64,000 bases of DNA from Pseudomonas kitaguniensis. Lineage in GTDB: Bacteria; Pseudomonadota; Gammaproteobacteria; Pseudomonadales; Pseudomonadaceae. This document shows, one piece after another, positions 17,729 through 25,925 of this stretch; positions within the stretch are counted from its first letter, which is position 1, and every line of letters begins with the position of its first letter. The stretch is taken from assembly GCF_009296165.1 (NCBI RefSeq), contig NZ_VUAZ01000021.1, positions 29,776 to 93,775 on the forward strand, in the 5' to 3' direction. The notes under the pieces are model-generated. The model was not told the DNA's origin. It saw only the letters and a program-made list of their open reading frames with translations, and did no database searches. The translations under genes were made by a program, and so were the position numbers.

Positions 17729-18709
17729 ATGTTGTATACGAAGCTGGGTCGTAGCGGTTTAACGGTTTCCAGATTGGCCCTTGGTTGCATGAGTTTTGGT
17801 GATCCGTCTCGTGGAACGCATCCCTGGACACTCAATGCTGACGAAAGCGAACGCATCGTGGGCAAGGCGTTAGACCTTGGGATCAACTTTCTCGACACTG
17901 CCAATATTTACTCCCAAGGATCAAGCGAGGAAATCATTGGCGACGTGCTGGTCAAGCTCAAGGCCCGTCACAACGTGGTATTAGCAACCAAGGTCTACGA
18001 GTCCATGTCTTGCGACCCGTTGTCGGGCGGGCTTTCCAGGCATGCTATTTTTCACGAGATAGACTCAAGCCTTAAGCGTTTGCGTACGGATTACATCGAT
18101 CTATACGTTGTGCATCGATGGGATTACAACACGCCCATCGAAGAGACCATGGAGGCATTGCACGATCTCGTGAAGATGGGGAAAGTCCGCTACATCGGTG
18201 CGTCATCAATGCACACTTGGCAGTTTGTTAAAGCACAGTATCTCGCCACGCTAAATGGCTGGACGCGGTTCGTCAGTATGCAGAGCCACTACAATCTTCT
18301 CAATCGTGAGGAGGAGCGAGAAATGCAACCCTTTTGCGCCGAAGAAGGTGTGGGGTTGACGCCGTGGAGCCCACTGGCCAGAGGCAAGCTGGCGCGCGCC
18401 AACGAACAGCAATCGCTGCGTAAAGAGACGGACAAAGTGCAATCTTGGCTCTATGAGTCGGCGGTGGAAAGTGATCGAAATATCATCGAGGTGGTTAGCG
18501 CGATTGCCAAGGAACGTGGCAGCACCAATGCTCAGGTCGCATTGGCTTGGCTGCTTGGCCAGTCGGCGGTAGTGTCGCCGATCGTCGGTGTGACTCGGGT
18601 GGAGCAGCTTGATGAATTAGTTGCGTCACTCCGCCTGGAGTTGGACGTTGAGGAGCTTTCGCGATTGTCGGCGCCTTACACACCACATTTGGCACCTGAG
18701 TACCGGTAA
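17729..18709 (+). CDS. Aldo/keto reductase, last gene of the AvrD-like cluster
   Basis: 326 aa. Catalytic Asp and Tyr in NFLDTANIYSQG, Lys in VLATKVYE and His in YVVHRWD are all present, and the cofactor region PIVGVTRVEQL is intact. AAAAGGGG precedes the ATG. It probably reduces a carbonyl of the product. The operon ends here, just before the left direct repeat of the tRNA-Met island. Confidence 0.87.
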   Translation: MLYTKLGRSGLTVSRLALGCMSFGDPSRGTHPWTLNADESERIVGKALDLGINFLDTANIYSQGSSEEIIGDVLVKLKARHNVVLATKVYESMSCDPLSGGLSRHAIFHEIDSSLKRLRTDYIDLYVVHRWDYNTPIEETMEALHDLVKMGKVRYIGASSMHTWQFVKAQYLATLNGWTRFVSMQSHYNLLNREEEREMQPFCAEEGVGLTPWSPLARGKLARANEQQSLRKETDKVQSWLYESAVESDRNIIEVVSAIAKERGSTNAQVALAWLLGQSAVVSPIVGVTRVEQLDELVASLRLELDVEELSRLSAPYTPHLAPEYR

Positions 18710-18735
18710 TCTTGCAATCGCATCCGGGCCAATGA

Positions 18736-18842
18736 GTGGATCAGCTTGAACAGCCAGAAACAAGAAAGCCCGCACGAGGCGGGCTTCTTGTGATTCATAG
18801 AATGCTGTAGACATCTATGGATCGGTACTTGGTGGTACACAG
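18736..18842 (+). repeat. Left direct repeat of the tRNA-Met island (attL-like)
   Basis: This roughly 107-bp segment matches 30322-30432 with few differences. Shared blocks include GTGGATCAGCTTG, CCAGAAACAAGAAAGCCCGC, GCTGTAGACATCTATGGATC and GGTACTTGGTGG. It ends in a degraded copy of the tRNA-Met 3' end (TGGTGG-TACACAG, then TTTGAACC), as expected for an attachment-site remnant. Confidence 0.85.
18763..18790. terminator. Hairpin AGCCCGC-ACGAG-GCGGGCT in the left repeat
   Basis: Copy of the tRNA-Met terminator hairpin at 30353-30375. It lies after the last gene of the AvrD-like operon (stop 18709) and may serve as its terminator. Confidence 0.6.
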
Positions 18843-18903
18843 TCATTTGAACCAAAACCGTGACTTAATGTATTTAATATATTTTTTAGTTTTTAAATCG
18901 ATT

Positions 18904-18926
18904 AGGCATACACATAGGCATACATA
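18904..18926 (+). repeat. Paired AGGCATACA motifs, left island end
   Basis: AGGCATACA and AGGCATACAT start 12 bp apart, directly inside the left repeat. The same doublet with the same 12-bp phase occurs just inside the right repeat at 30284-30306. This suggests integrase arm-type binding sites. Confidence 0.55.
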
Positions 18927-19297
18927 CTGCCGGGGCATAAACGAATGCTCCCCTCATACCTGAGCTTGGCATGATGCCGTCCGTCTCCACAAACCGACGT
19001 TTCACACCCCAGACGGTGCCACCAAAAAACATGCCATCCATTGCATCTTACTGACATTACTAGCCCGATAGACTGGAAAATCTGGTTTGCTGTTGGTGTT
19101 GGATTGATTCCCTATTTCCCACGACGCACGACGCATAAATGCGTGAAATCCGTCTCCGTGAGTTAAACCGGAAAACCGACATCGGTTTGGTAATAAAAAA
19201 TAGCTCTAGCGAGCTTGGAATACATTTGGATATCAAACGAACGGCAGTCAATACTCCTTTGCTGAAACCAATTGTGCTGAAACCCTTGAATTTCCTG

Positions 19298-19327
19298 AAA
19301 AAAAGACGTCCTGGACGTCTTTTTTTT
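19298..19327. terminator. Symmetric terminator hairpin upstream of the RiPP-like cluster
   Basis: A7-GACGTCC-T-GGACGTC-T8: a perfect palindrome flanked by A and T runs, able to stop transcription from either side and to insulate the cluster. Confidence 0.75.
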
Positions 19328-19422
19328 CGTTTAAGTGGTGAGCCATCGCCTATCGCGAGTGTCATTTCAGGTTCTTTGAAATGACATTAAAGTGTTACGA
19401 AATATGTATATGATCAGTTTTG

Positions 19423-19444
19423 ATCCTGATTATTTGATCAGGAT
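19423..19444. promoter_or_regulatory. Inverted repeat in the leader of the RiPP-like cluster
   Basis: ATCCTGAT-TATTTG-ATCAGGAT, perfect 8-bp arms with a 6-base loop, 150 bp before the precursor gene. Candidate operator or RNA hairpin; no regulator gene is recognised in the island. Confidence 0.4.
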
Positions 19445-19597
19445 TTAACTATGAAGTCACTGCTCTAACTCTGGATTGCTAGGAGTGGCGTTTCTAGAGG
19501 GGGAGGTGTCTATACAGTTACTTATGCTTGCTCGTTAGAGGGAAACGCTATCTTAAATTAAGGTGGCGATAAACTTTATTATCTATGAGGAATGCTT

Positions 19598-19777
19598 ATG
19601 AACACGGCTACGCAATTACACCCGTTCTTGAATCAAGAAGTGAGCCCGATGCCTAATGCAGAGGATATGCAGAAGGAACTAATTGAACGGCTGCTAAAGT
19701 CCACTGAGGAGCGTTGGCAGTCTGATCTGTCCCTTTCAGCCTGTTGCTGCAGTGAAGACCGTAACGCAAATAGTTAA
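19598..19777 (+). CDS. Putative RiPP precursor peptide with Cys-Cys-Cys core
   Basis: 59 aa. The ATG at 19598 is chosen over 19592 because TGAGG lies 7 bases upstream. The first roughly 45 residues are polar and helical in character with many Glu/Lys (DMQKELIERLLKSTEERW), like a RiPP leader. Cys49-51 form a CCC run, followed by a short hydrophilic tail SEDRNANS. It is the first gene of an AT-rich same-strand run encoding an E1-like enzyme, a glycosyltransferase, a CxxC flavoprotein and an exporter. No homologue is known to me. Leader/core border is not evident. Confidence 0.65.
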   Translation: MNTATQLHPFLNQEVSPMPNAEDMQKELIERLLKSTEERWQSDLSLSACCCSEDRNANS

Positions 19778-19779
19778 TA

Positions 19780-19811
19780 AAATCAGGCCGCTGGGTACAG
19801 TGGCCTGATTT
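19780..19811. other. Hairpin between precursor and enzyme genes
   Basis: AAATCAGGCC-N12-GGCCTGATTT begins 2 bp after the precursor stop codon. A U-run does not follow on the + strand, so it looks more like an mRNA-stabilising or attenuating stem that lets the precursor be made in excess than a full terminator. Confidence 0.55.
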
Positions 19812-19854
19812 AAAAAAGGAAAAATCCGAATGTAATGTACAGGAGTACTTGATT

Positions 19855-20325
19855 ATGGCGAATGGTTTATATTCTCTGGATTTCACGCTTGAATATGAAA
19901 ACTCAACTCTCGTGCACTATTTTTCTGTCGTTGAATCATTGTCGGTTGTGGAGTCCTTAGAGTTATTTGTTGATTTGAAAAAGTGGCTTTGGCTTTGCTC
20001 TAGGTTGGACGAACAATCTAGTACGGTATATCTCTTTGAGGAACAGCGCCTGATTGATAGTTATTGGCACTGTTTTTTACTATTCACGAAAGACTATATT
20101 TTTTTCTGTGAAAATTTTCTCGGAAGTATAGTTTATCATTCTCCGAATGTCGATATGCAACGGGCCACAACAAAGAAAACATCAGGAGAGTTGAAGTTAG
20201 AAGTTAAGGGGAATCTCAGCCTGTTAAGGCACAGCATGGAAGAGGTCAGTAGAGTGTTGGGGCAGGCGACAATGTTACGTTGGTATAGGGATATTCCGAA
20301 TTGGAGCCGGGAGTCTAGGAAATGA
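19855..20325 (+). CDS. GRDP-like (glycine-rich domain protein-like) protein
   Basis: 156 aa from the ATG at 19855, which has AGGAG 9 bases upstream; the TTG at 19849 is too close to that site. Residues around 64-95 read DSYWHCFLLFTKDYIFFCEN then LGSIVYHSP, which matches the D-x-x-WH-x-H-x-x-x-T-x-x-Y-x-x-FC...G-x-x-x-HH-x-P signature of GRDP-like domains, with Cys and Tyr replacing two of the usual His. The function of such domains in bacteria is unknown. It overlaps the E1-like gene by 4 bp, so it may act with it. Confidence 0.5.
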   Translation: MANGLYSLDFTLEYENSTLVHYFSVVESLSVVESLELFVDLKKWLWLCSRLDEQSSTVYLFEEQRLIDSYWHCFLLFTKDYIFFCENFLGSIVYHSPNVDMQRATTKKTSGELKLEVKGNLSLLRHSMEEVSRVLGQATMLRWYRDIPNWSRESRK

Positions 20326-21434
20326 GTGATCTTATTGGGTGGGAGCTAGACGAAAGGGCATTATTTAAAATATCAAAGAATGATAGATGGATCTTAAAAT
20401 CATCAGTGCATAAAATTGTGTGCTACCACTCATCCGGCGGAAGTTATGAAGTAATAGATGACGAAGCGGGCAAGGTGGAGCATAAAATTCTTGTTTGGGC
20501 AATGGAAGGTGGGATTGCTTTACAGGATGCGGAAGCAAGTTTTGAAAATAATATACTAGCGTTGGGTACATTTCGCGAAGCGTTGAAAAGGCTCTGCTCA
20601 AAAAAAATAATTAAAATAACTCACGCTACTGATATGTCTGTTTTGTCGGATCGGGAAAAGACCAGATACAAATGGTTGTTGGAGCATTTTTGCTCTTTGG
20701 AGCAAGCCAATAGTAGTAGAGTAGATATATTTTTGAGATTGCGCCGAGCTAAAGTCTGTGTCATAGGGATGGGGGGGCTGGGATCTATGTTGACACAGTT
20801 GCTCGCTTCATCAGGCGTCTTGCACTTTACCTTGATCGATGGAGATTGCGTGGCCGCAGATAACCTTCCTCGGCAAATTCTCTACAAGAATTCGGATGAA
20901 GGGCAATCTAAGGTAGTTGTCATGAAGAGAGTATTGGAAGAATATGAGCCATTGGTCAAAGTTACGCCAGTCGAGTCTCATATTGATAGTCTGAGTTGCG
21001 CCCTGGAACGATTGAAAGGTTTCGATCTCGTCGTATTGTGTGGAGACCAGCCTCGTTTGCAGCTTCACACATGGGTGGGGGAAGCATCGCTGGTGAATAA
21101 TGTGCCTTACATCGCTATGGGAGGTAATTGGGTAGGACCTATAAGCATTCCGTATAAATCACCTTGTTATATCTGTCAAGCGAGGTTTAACAGGGCTCAT
21201 ATACCCGATTATGAAGGCTTTGTGACTGCAACGTTGGCAACTGAGATTCCACCTAGAGCAGCCTTTGGCCCAGGCGTAGTGCTAATGGCTTCCTTGATGT
21301 CGACGATATGTGTTGAGTTTTTAGCCGAAGTAGCTCCCGAAAAATATAATTTCGAGCGGTTCAAGTGCGGTATTTGGAAGGAAAATACTGTTCAAAAACT
21401 TGTCAGGTATACAGATTGCCGGCGTTGCTCTTAA
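20322..21434 (+). CDS. MccB/ThiF-type E1-like adenylating enzyme
   Basis: 370 aa. Residues 1-about 110 are a separate N-terminal domain in the position of the peptide-clamp (RRE) of MccB and PaaA. From 143 on comes the ThiF/MoeB fold: nucleotide-binding GMGGLGS at 149-155, Asp173, the arginine-finger motif NLPRQ at 181-185, GQSK at 194-197, Asp242, and a zinc site made of CYIC (282-285) and CRRC (366-369). E1-like enzymes adenylate a peptide C-terminus or carboxylate; in microcin C and pantocin pathways they modify ribosomal peptides. Start overlaps the previous stop (ATGA). Clearly distinct from the housekeeping moeB at 60066. Confidence 0.85.
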   Translation: MSDLIGWELDERALFKISKNDRWILKSSVHKIVCYHSSGGSYEVIDDEAGKVEHKILVWAMEGGIALQDAEASFENNILALGTFREALKRLCSKKIIKITHATDMSVLSDREKTRYKWLLEHFCSLEQANSSRVDIFLRLRRAKVCVIGMGGLGSMLTQLLASSGVLHFTLIDGDCVAADNLPRQILYKNSDEGQSKVVVMKRVLEEYEPLVKVTPVESHIDSLSCALERLKGFDLVVLCGDQPRLQLHTWVGEASLVNNVPYIAMGGNWVGPISIPYKSPCYICQARFNRAHIPDYEGFVTATLATEIPPRAAFGPGVVLMASLMSTICVEFLAEVAPEKYNFERFKCGIWKENTVQKLVRYTDCRRCS

Positions 21435-21446
21435 AAGGGGAGTCAT

Positions 21447-22730
21447 ATGCAGCAGAAAAGGATACTTGTAATAGGTAAGGTCTCTCCTGTGCAGGGTGGG
21501 GTCAGCATTAATACCTATGAAGTTTCGTTGGCTCTAGCAATGGCCGGGTATCAAGTGGACTTGCTCTCCAATAGGCAAGAGGTAGCAGATGGATATAGGC
21601 AAGTTGGGGGAGGCGTCCAAGATTGTGCTGGTTTGAAATTTTTTGATATTGAACCTCTCGTAGGTTTTTTCCATATTCCATACTCTTCAATGTTTTTTGA
21701 GCGATTAGCAGGTAAATCTCTAGAATTACTGCAAGATCAGAGTTACTCGCTGATTGTAGGGTGGTATTTATTTCCTTACGGAGCCGTTGCATCTTATATT
21801 TCCACAATAAGTGGCATACCTTATGTTTTGTTGCATGCGGGATCTGATATAAATCGTCTGGCCAAACATCCGAACCTGAAAAATATCGTAGCACGTGACT
21901 TGCTAAACGCAAGCGCAATTATCACGCCACATAATAGTGTAGTCACTGACAGTCTCGTGAGCCTTGGGGCGAACCGTAAAAATATAAAACACTATGGGCG
22001 AGGTACGCGATTCTTGAAGCACCATCCTGCGTCCGTGAGGACATTAGGTCAGCTAGTTATTTTGCTGCGTAATTTGGTCGTCGAAGAAGCAACTTGGTTT
22101 GATTGGGGAATAATCAATTCTTCAGTAGAACTTGATTTTAATAACGAAAAAAAAATAGTCTGCGTCTATGGGAAGGTGTCGCAGTCAAAAAGAATCAAGG
22201 AAGTGATTGAGGAAATTAACAAGGTCCCTGCAGAAGTTTGTTTTTCTGTGGTAATGATATTGTCTGGGGCTCGTGAGGAACTTGAGAGTCTATATGCCTT
22301 TACGCGTACACTGACGTATTCAATGACGCGTATCTTTTTTCTGCCACCACTTTCAGTTGCACTTTTACATGAGGTGTTAGGGTTGTGTGATGGCGGGATT
22401 TGTGTGGAGGAGTCTTTTCAAGTGAAGAATCACTTGTCGCGGCGTCTCCGAGAAATGATGTGTTTTTCTATTGTCCCTATTGTCTCTAAAGATTTTTTAG
22501 AACTTCCGTATTATCGGGATACTTTGATAAGTGGGGAAAATTGTCTGGTCATCGAAGCTATCTCGGATTTGAGCCATGTCCTACACTTGCTGCTAACAGA
22601 TCAGCAATTATTTTCTCATTTGAAGCGAGGTGTCGTTTTAACTTCTCAATATGTGGAAAGTAAAATGGCCGACTCTAATCCAATAGCTATTGCTATTGGC
22701 CAGTGCGCAGAAAGGGTGCGTTATGATTGA
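21447..22730 (+). CDS. GT-B fold glycosyltransferase
   Basis: 427 aa. The N-terminal domain opens with KRILVIGKVSPVQGGVSINTYE, typical of GT4-type enzymes (GG loop for nucleotide binding). The second domain starts at about residue 233 with IVCVYGKVSQSKRIKEVIEE, the K/R-containing phosphate-contact region. The usual E-x7-E motif is only weakly kept (VEESFQVKNHLSRR). It probably transfers a sugar to the peptide or to a precursor. Preceded by AAAAGGGG; 12 bp after the E1-like gene. Confidence 0.75.
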   Translation: MQQKRILVIGKVSPVQGGVSINTYEVSLALAMAGYQVDLLSNRQEVADGYRQVGGGVQDCAGLKFFDIEPLVGFFHIPYSSMFFERLAGKSLELLQDQSYSLIVGWYLFPYGAVASYISTISGIPYVLLHAGSDINRLAKHPNLKNIVARDLLNASAIITPHNSVVTDSLVSLGANRKNIKHYGRGTRFLKHHPASVRTLGQLVILLRNLVVEEATWFDWGIINSSVELDFNNEKKIVCVYGKVSQSKRIKEVIEEINKVPAEVCFSVVMILSGAREELESLYAFTRTLTYSMTRIFFLPPLSVALLHEVLGLCDGGICVEESFQVKNHLSRRLREMMCFSIVPIVSKDFLELPYYRDTLISGENCLVIEAISDLSHVLHLLLTDQQLFSHLKRGVVLTSQYVESKMADSNPIAIAIGQCAERVRYD

Positions 22731-23622
22731 ATTGTTCGATGTAGTTGTAGTGGGCGGTGGCTTCGCTGGGTGTTCTGCCGCGCTATCTCTGAGTAGAAGT
22801 TCGATGACCGTCAAGGTGGTTGACGCGGGTTACCAACGAAATAGATTGTCGAGCCGCGTGTACTCCTATCTGGGGATCGATGGGAAACATACTCCTGCAA
22901 CTATTAGTGATTTTAAAGACGAATTGGAATTATATGGTGTGTCCATCATGAAGGATTCAATCAATAATGCCATATTTCAAGAAGATTTGTTTTGCTTAAT
23001 GACCGCAAGTGGGATTTTAATAAAATGTCGATATTTGATTCTCGCTACTGGTGTTCAGGACCTTTTGCCGGCTTTACCCGGTATTCAGGCGTTATGGGGA
23101 CGTAGCATATTTAACTGTTTATACTGTGGCGCTTATGAATATCGGGGGAGTAGGATTGCCGTCTATGGTGCTGGGCAGTCAGGTTACGAAGATGCCATTA
23201 AAGCCGCGTCGTGGTCTAAAGACGTCATTTTCTATAATGCTACGGAAAGCGCTATTACAATTCAGCAACTGACGCGACTAGAGCTGGCGGGTGTCGTGAT
23301 CGAAGATTCAAAAATCTCTCATTTGATTGCTGCATCACAAGGAGGGTTTACAGTTTGTTCATTGTCGGGCAAAGACCACCATGTCGATGTGATGTTTCTG
23401 AGGTCTAGGATTGTACCGAGGTTAAGCTTAGCAAGCGACTTGGGGTGCGAGTTAGATTCGGCTGGCTATATTCAGCTTGATCGGTTTGGGCGAACTTTAT
23501 GTCCGGGTTTATATGTATGTGGCGACGCCACAGGTCAGTTGTTTCAGGCTGTCGGGGCTGCCGCAGACGGTAATAAGGTTGCTCGCCAGCTTCACCATGA
23601 TAGTTTGTTTTTGGTCAGGTGA
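22723..23622 (+). CDS. Thioredoxin-reductase-like FAD oxidoreductase (dithiol oxidase type)
   Basis: 299 aa from the ATG at 22723, overlapping the glycosyltransferase by 8 bp. FAD motif GGGFAG at 11-16, second dinucleotide motif GAGQSG at 149-154, redox pair CLYC at 132-135 followed by GAYEYRG, and the closing CGDATG motif. The C-x-x-C-x-x-Y-E pattern is that of the GliT/HlmI-like subfamily, which forms disulfides in small molecules, rather than of housekeeping TrxB (CATC). With a CCC motif in the neighbouring precursor, disulfide formation in the peptide is the obvious hypothesis. Confidence 0.8.
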   Translation: MIELFDVVVVGGGFAGCSAALSLSRSSMTVKVVDAGYQRNRLSSRVYSYLGIDGKHTPATISDFKDELELYGVSIMKDSINNAIFQEDLFCLMTASGILIKCRYLILATGVQDLLPALPGIQALWGRSIFNCLYCGAYEYRGSRIAVYGAGQSGYEDAIKAASWSKDVIFYNATESAITIQQLTRLELAGVVIEDSKISHLIAASQGGFTVCSLSGKDHHVDVMFLRSRIVPRLSLASDLGCELDSAGYIQLDRFGRTLCPGLYVCGDATGQLFQAVGAAADGNKVARQLHHDSLFLVR

Positions 23623-23628
23623 GCTGAG

Positions 23629-25425
23629 GTGAAAGTGAAAATCCTCGAAAAGACGATAGTTCGTAATTTTGCTCGCAAGGCCGATGTTTTAAAGAAAATA
23701 ATCAGTTCTGACGTAAGGTCTAGATTTTTTTACTTGTTGATACTGGTAGGCGTTGGAGCTCTTTTAAGCGTGGGCGGACCATTGTTGCTAAAGTTTTCGG
23801 TCGATCACTTGGGTGATACGTCAAGTGAAAATTCCCACCAGTCTGCCGCTATATTGGTAAGTGCTTACGTATGCGTAATTTGGATTGATAAAGTTCTCAA
23901 AGAATACAAGGCTGCGCTCTATATTCGAGTGGAGCAGGGCATTCAGCGAACACTTATTGATAATGTTCTCAGGGCCATCATGGCGTTCAAATTAGATCTA
24001 GACTCGTCGGTAACTACCCAATCGGTTCACGAAGAGTTATCTAATGGGTTGATTGGTTTTCGAATGCTTTTTAGTAACTATACTATGATTCTCATTCCTG
24101 TGTTTTTTCAATTTATTGTGATGCTCAACGTATTTTTTCTAGTTTATGGGGTTGCATACCTATTAATCATGGTTTTAGCGTTTTCGGTATATGCTATGTT
24201 GTTTTTTAGGTCTGCACGAAATTTACAAATTCTGCAGAGAAAAGCCTTGGCATATCGTACCTGTGCTGGATCGAAAATGACGGACGCGCTGCTCAATATA
24301 GAAGCCGTTGGTGCCTTCAGTTTAGAAAATGATGTTGTCAGTACCGTTGATGATCAAATGGCTAGAGCGGAAAAAATATGGGCGGAGTTTTCGACAAGAC
24401 GTTTGTTTTATGGCGTAGCTCAGATTTCTGTGATTGTGGTAGCTCTAGCCGCGGTGCTGGGTATCGCCTTTATCCAAGTGAAGGACGGAGATGTGACTGC
24501 GGGTGGGTTGGTTCTGTTGATATTTTATTTGGCTTCGATAGTTCAACCCATGGAAAGCTTAAGTCTTGCTTATAAAGAGGTCAAGCAAGGTGAAGTACTT
24601 TTTTCAAAATTGTTTAAGTATATGGAGTTCGTTAAAAAGCCGCAGTCGTTGCCTGATATTAAACTTCAGGATTCATCCTCGCCCTCCTTGGAGTTTCGTA
24701 AGGTCTCTTTTCGTCAGTCAAATCGTCAACTGACTCTGAGTAACGCCAGCTTTAAAATTCCTGGTGGATCGCTCACTGCAATTGTGGGGGCGAGTGGTTC
24801 TGGAAAAACAACAGTCTCACGGTTATTGATGCGATTTTATAAGCCCTCCAGTGGCGAAATTTTAATAAACGGTTTTAATGTTTCAAGTTTCTCAACTGAG
24901 TCTTTGAGGAGGTTAATCACCTGGGTGCCTCAAAACGCTACCTTGTTTGATGAAAGCGTTTTTTTCAATGTTTGGGTCGGAAATGTTGATAGCTCAGCAT
25001 CGGAGGTTCGTTCGGCAATGGAGGCGGCATATGCCTCTATATTCTTGATGAGATTTCCTGAAGGTAGTGAGTCTTATGCCGGAGGTCGAGTCGGCCAATT
25101 GTCTGGTGGAGAGAGGCAGCGGATAGCAATTGCCCGGGCTTACCTTAGAGGCTCCCGGGTTATAGTGTTTGACGAAGCAACATCCGCATTGGATACGGTG
25201 AACGAAAAATTATTTTTTTCTCGCTTGAAGAGCGATTTTAAGGCTCTTACGAGGATCATTATTACGCACAAGTTGGAGGCCGTCGTGGATGCAGAGCAAA
25301 TAATTGTCATGGCAGGCGGGGAAGTAGTCGAAGTTGGTACCCATGTCGAGTTACTTTCTCAAGTTGGAGAATATGCACGACTCTGGAACAGCCGATCAGG
25401 GGTTAAAGAGGAGTTGATAACATGA
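23629..25425 (+). CDS. ABC exporter (fused membrane and ATPase domains)
   Basis: 598 aa half-transporter. About six membrane helices occupy residues 30-310. The ATPase domain has Walker A GASGSGKTT near 386-394, signature LSGGERQRIAIARAYL near 488-503 and Walker B VIVFDEATSALD near 510. No N-terminal C39 peptidase domain, so leader removal, if any, needs another protease. The start is GTG, either 23629 or 23635, the latter having TGAGG 5 bases upstream. Likely exports the peptide product. Confidence 0.9.
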   Translation: MKVKILEKTIVRNFARKADVLKKIISSDVRSRFFYLLILVGVGALLSVGGPLLLKFSVDHLGDTSSENSHQSAAILVSAYVCVIWIDKVLKEYKAALYIRVEQGIQRTLIDNVLRAIMAFKLDLDSSVTTQSVHEELSNGLIGFRMLFSNYTMILIPVFFQFIVMLNVFFLVYGVAYLLIMVLAFSVYAMLFFRSARNLQILQRKALAYRTCAGSKMTDALLNIEAVGAFSLENDVVSTVDDQMARAEKIWAEFSTRRLFYGVAQISVIVVALAAVLGIAFIQVKDGDVTAGGLVLLIFYLASIVQPMESLSLAYKEVKQGEVLFSKLFKYMEFVKKPQSLPDIKLQDSSSPSLEFRKVSFRQSNRQLTLSNASFKIPGGSLTAIVGASGSGKTTVSRLLMRFYKPSSGEILINGFNVSSFSTESLRRLITWVPQNATLFDESVFFNVWVGNVDSSASEVRSAMEAAYASIFLMRFPEGSESYAGGRVGQLSGGERQRIAIARAYLRGSRVIVFDEATSALDTVNEKLFFSRLKSDFKALTRIIITHKLEAVVDAEQIIVMAGGEVVEVGTHVELLSQVGEYARLWNSRSGVKEELIT

Positions 25426-25925
25426 GTATTATAATTCGCGCGATGGCCGATGGCGACTGGCCTATTTTGGCTGAAATTTTCGAGCAGCCTTTGTTTCGTT
25501 ATTGGACGCTCCGCATGCCCTACCAATCAGCGAATGATGTCAAGAGGCTTGTTGAGAGCAGAGCCTCTTCGGGATTGTCCTTGGTAGCTGAGCTGGAGGG
25601 CGTGGTAGTAGGGTGTGCGATGCTCTATCGACTCCAAGGACGTAGGCAGCATGTGGCTGACTTCTGGATGGGTGTCGCCGATGGCCATCATCGCCAGGGA
25701 GTTGGTGACGCCATATTAAAAGAACTAACTACGACCGCTTCAAGGTGGATGAATATATCACGCTTGGAACTGACCGTTTTTATCGATAATGAGGCGGCTA
25801 TATCACTTTATAAAAAACATGGATTTACGCAGGAAGGTACGCACAAAAACTTTGCTTATCGAGATGGTGAATATGTGGATGCGTTGAGTATGGCTGCTAT
25901 TCTTAGTACGCTGATTGAGGTATGA
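25422..25925 (+). CDS. GNAT-family N-acetyltransferase
   Basis: 167 aa. The acetyl-CoA-binding segment appears as DFWMGVADGHHRQGVGDAIL (the R/Q-x-x-G-x-G/A loop), and the C-terminal NEAAISLYKKHGFTQEGT is typical of RimI/PhnO-like GNATs. Start overlaps the ABC transporter stop (ATGA). In microcin C clusters a GNAT protein (C-terminal half of MccE) gives self-immunity by acetylating the processed toxin, so immunity or peptide tailoring are both plausible here. Confidence 0.85.
   Translation: MSIIIRAMADGDWPILAEIFEQPLFRYWTLRMPYQSANDVKRLVESRASSGLSLVAELEGVVVGCAMLYRLQGRRQHVADFWMGVADGHHRQGVGDAILKELTTTASRWMNISRLELTVFIDNEAAISLYKKHGFTQEGTHKNFAYRDGEYVDALSMAAILSTLIEV

Larger units (their letters stand above)
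18927..19597. other. AT-rich leader region of the RiPP-like cluster, no convincing gene
   Basis: About 670 bp between the left island end and the precursor gene. It holds a terminator at 19298-19327, an inverted repeat ATCCTGAT-N6-ATCAGGAT (19423-19444) and a five-codon reading frame (19451-19468, preceded by AGGA). The promoter of the cluster is probably within the last 200 bp, but no clear -35/-10 was assigned. Confidence 0.5.

Noticed and set aside
18626..18814. Short frames on the - strand across both direct repeats that share an N-terminus (MSTA...ARLVRAFLFL)
   Set aside because: They are translations of the repeated att/terminator DNA; the similarity follows from the DNA repeat, not from a gene family.
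19139..19384. An 81-codon frame inside the left island end
   Set aside because: It runs straight through a strong terminator hairpin (19298-19327), has no ribosome site and no recognisable feature.
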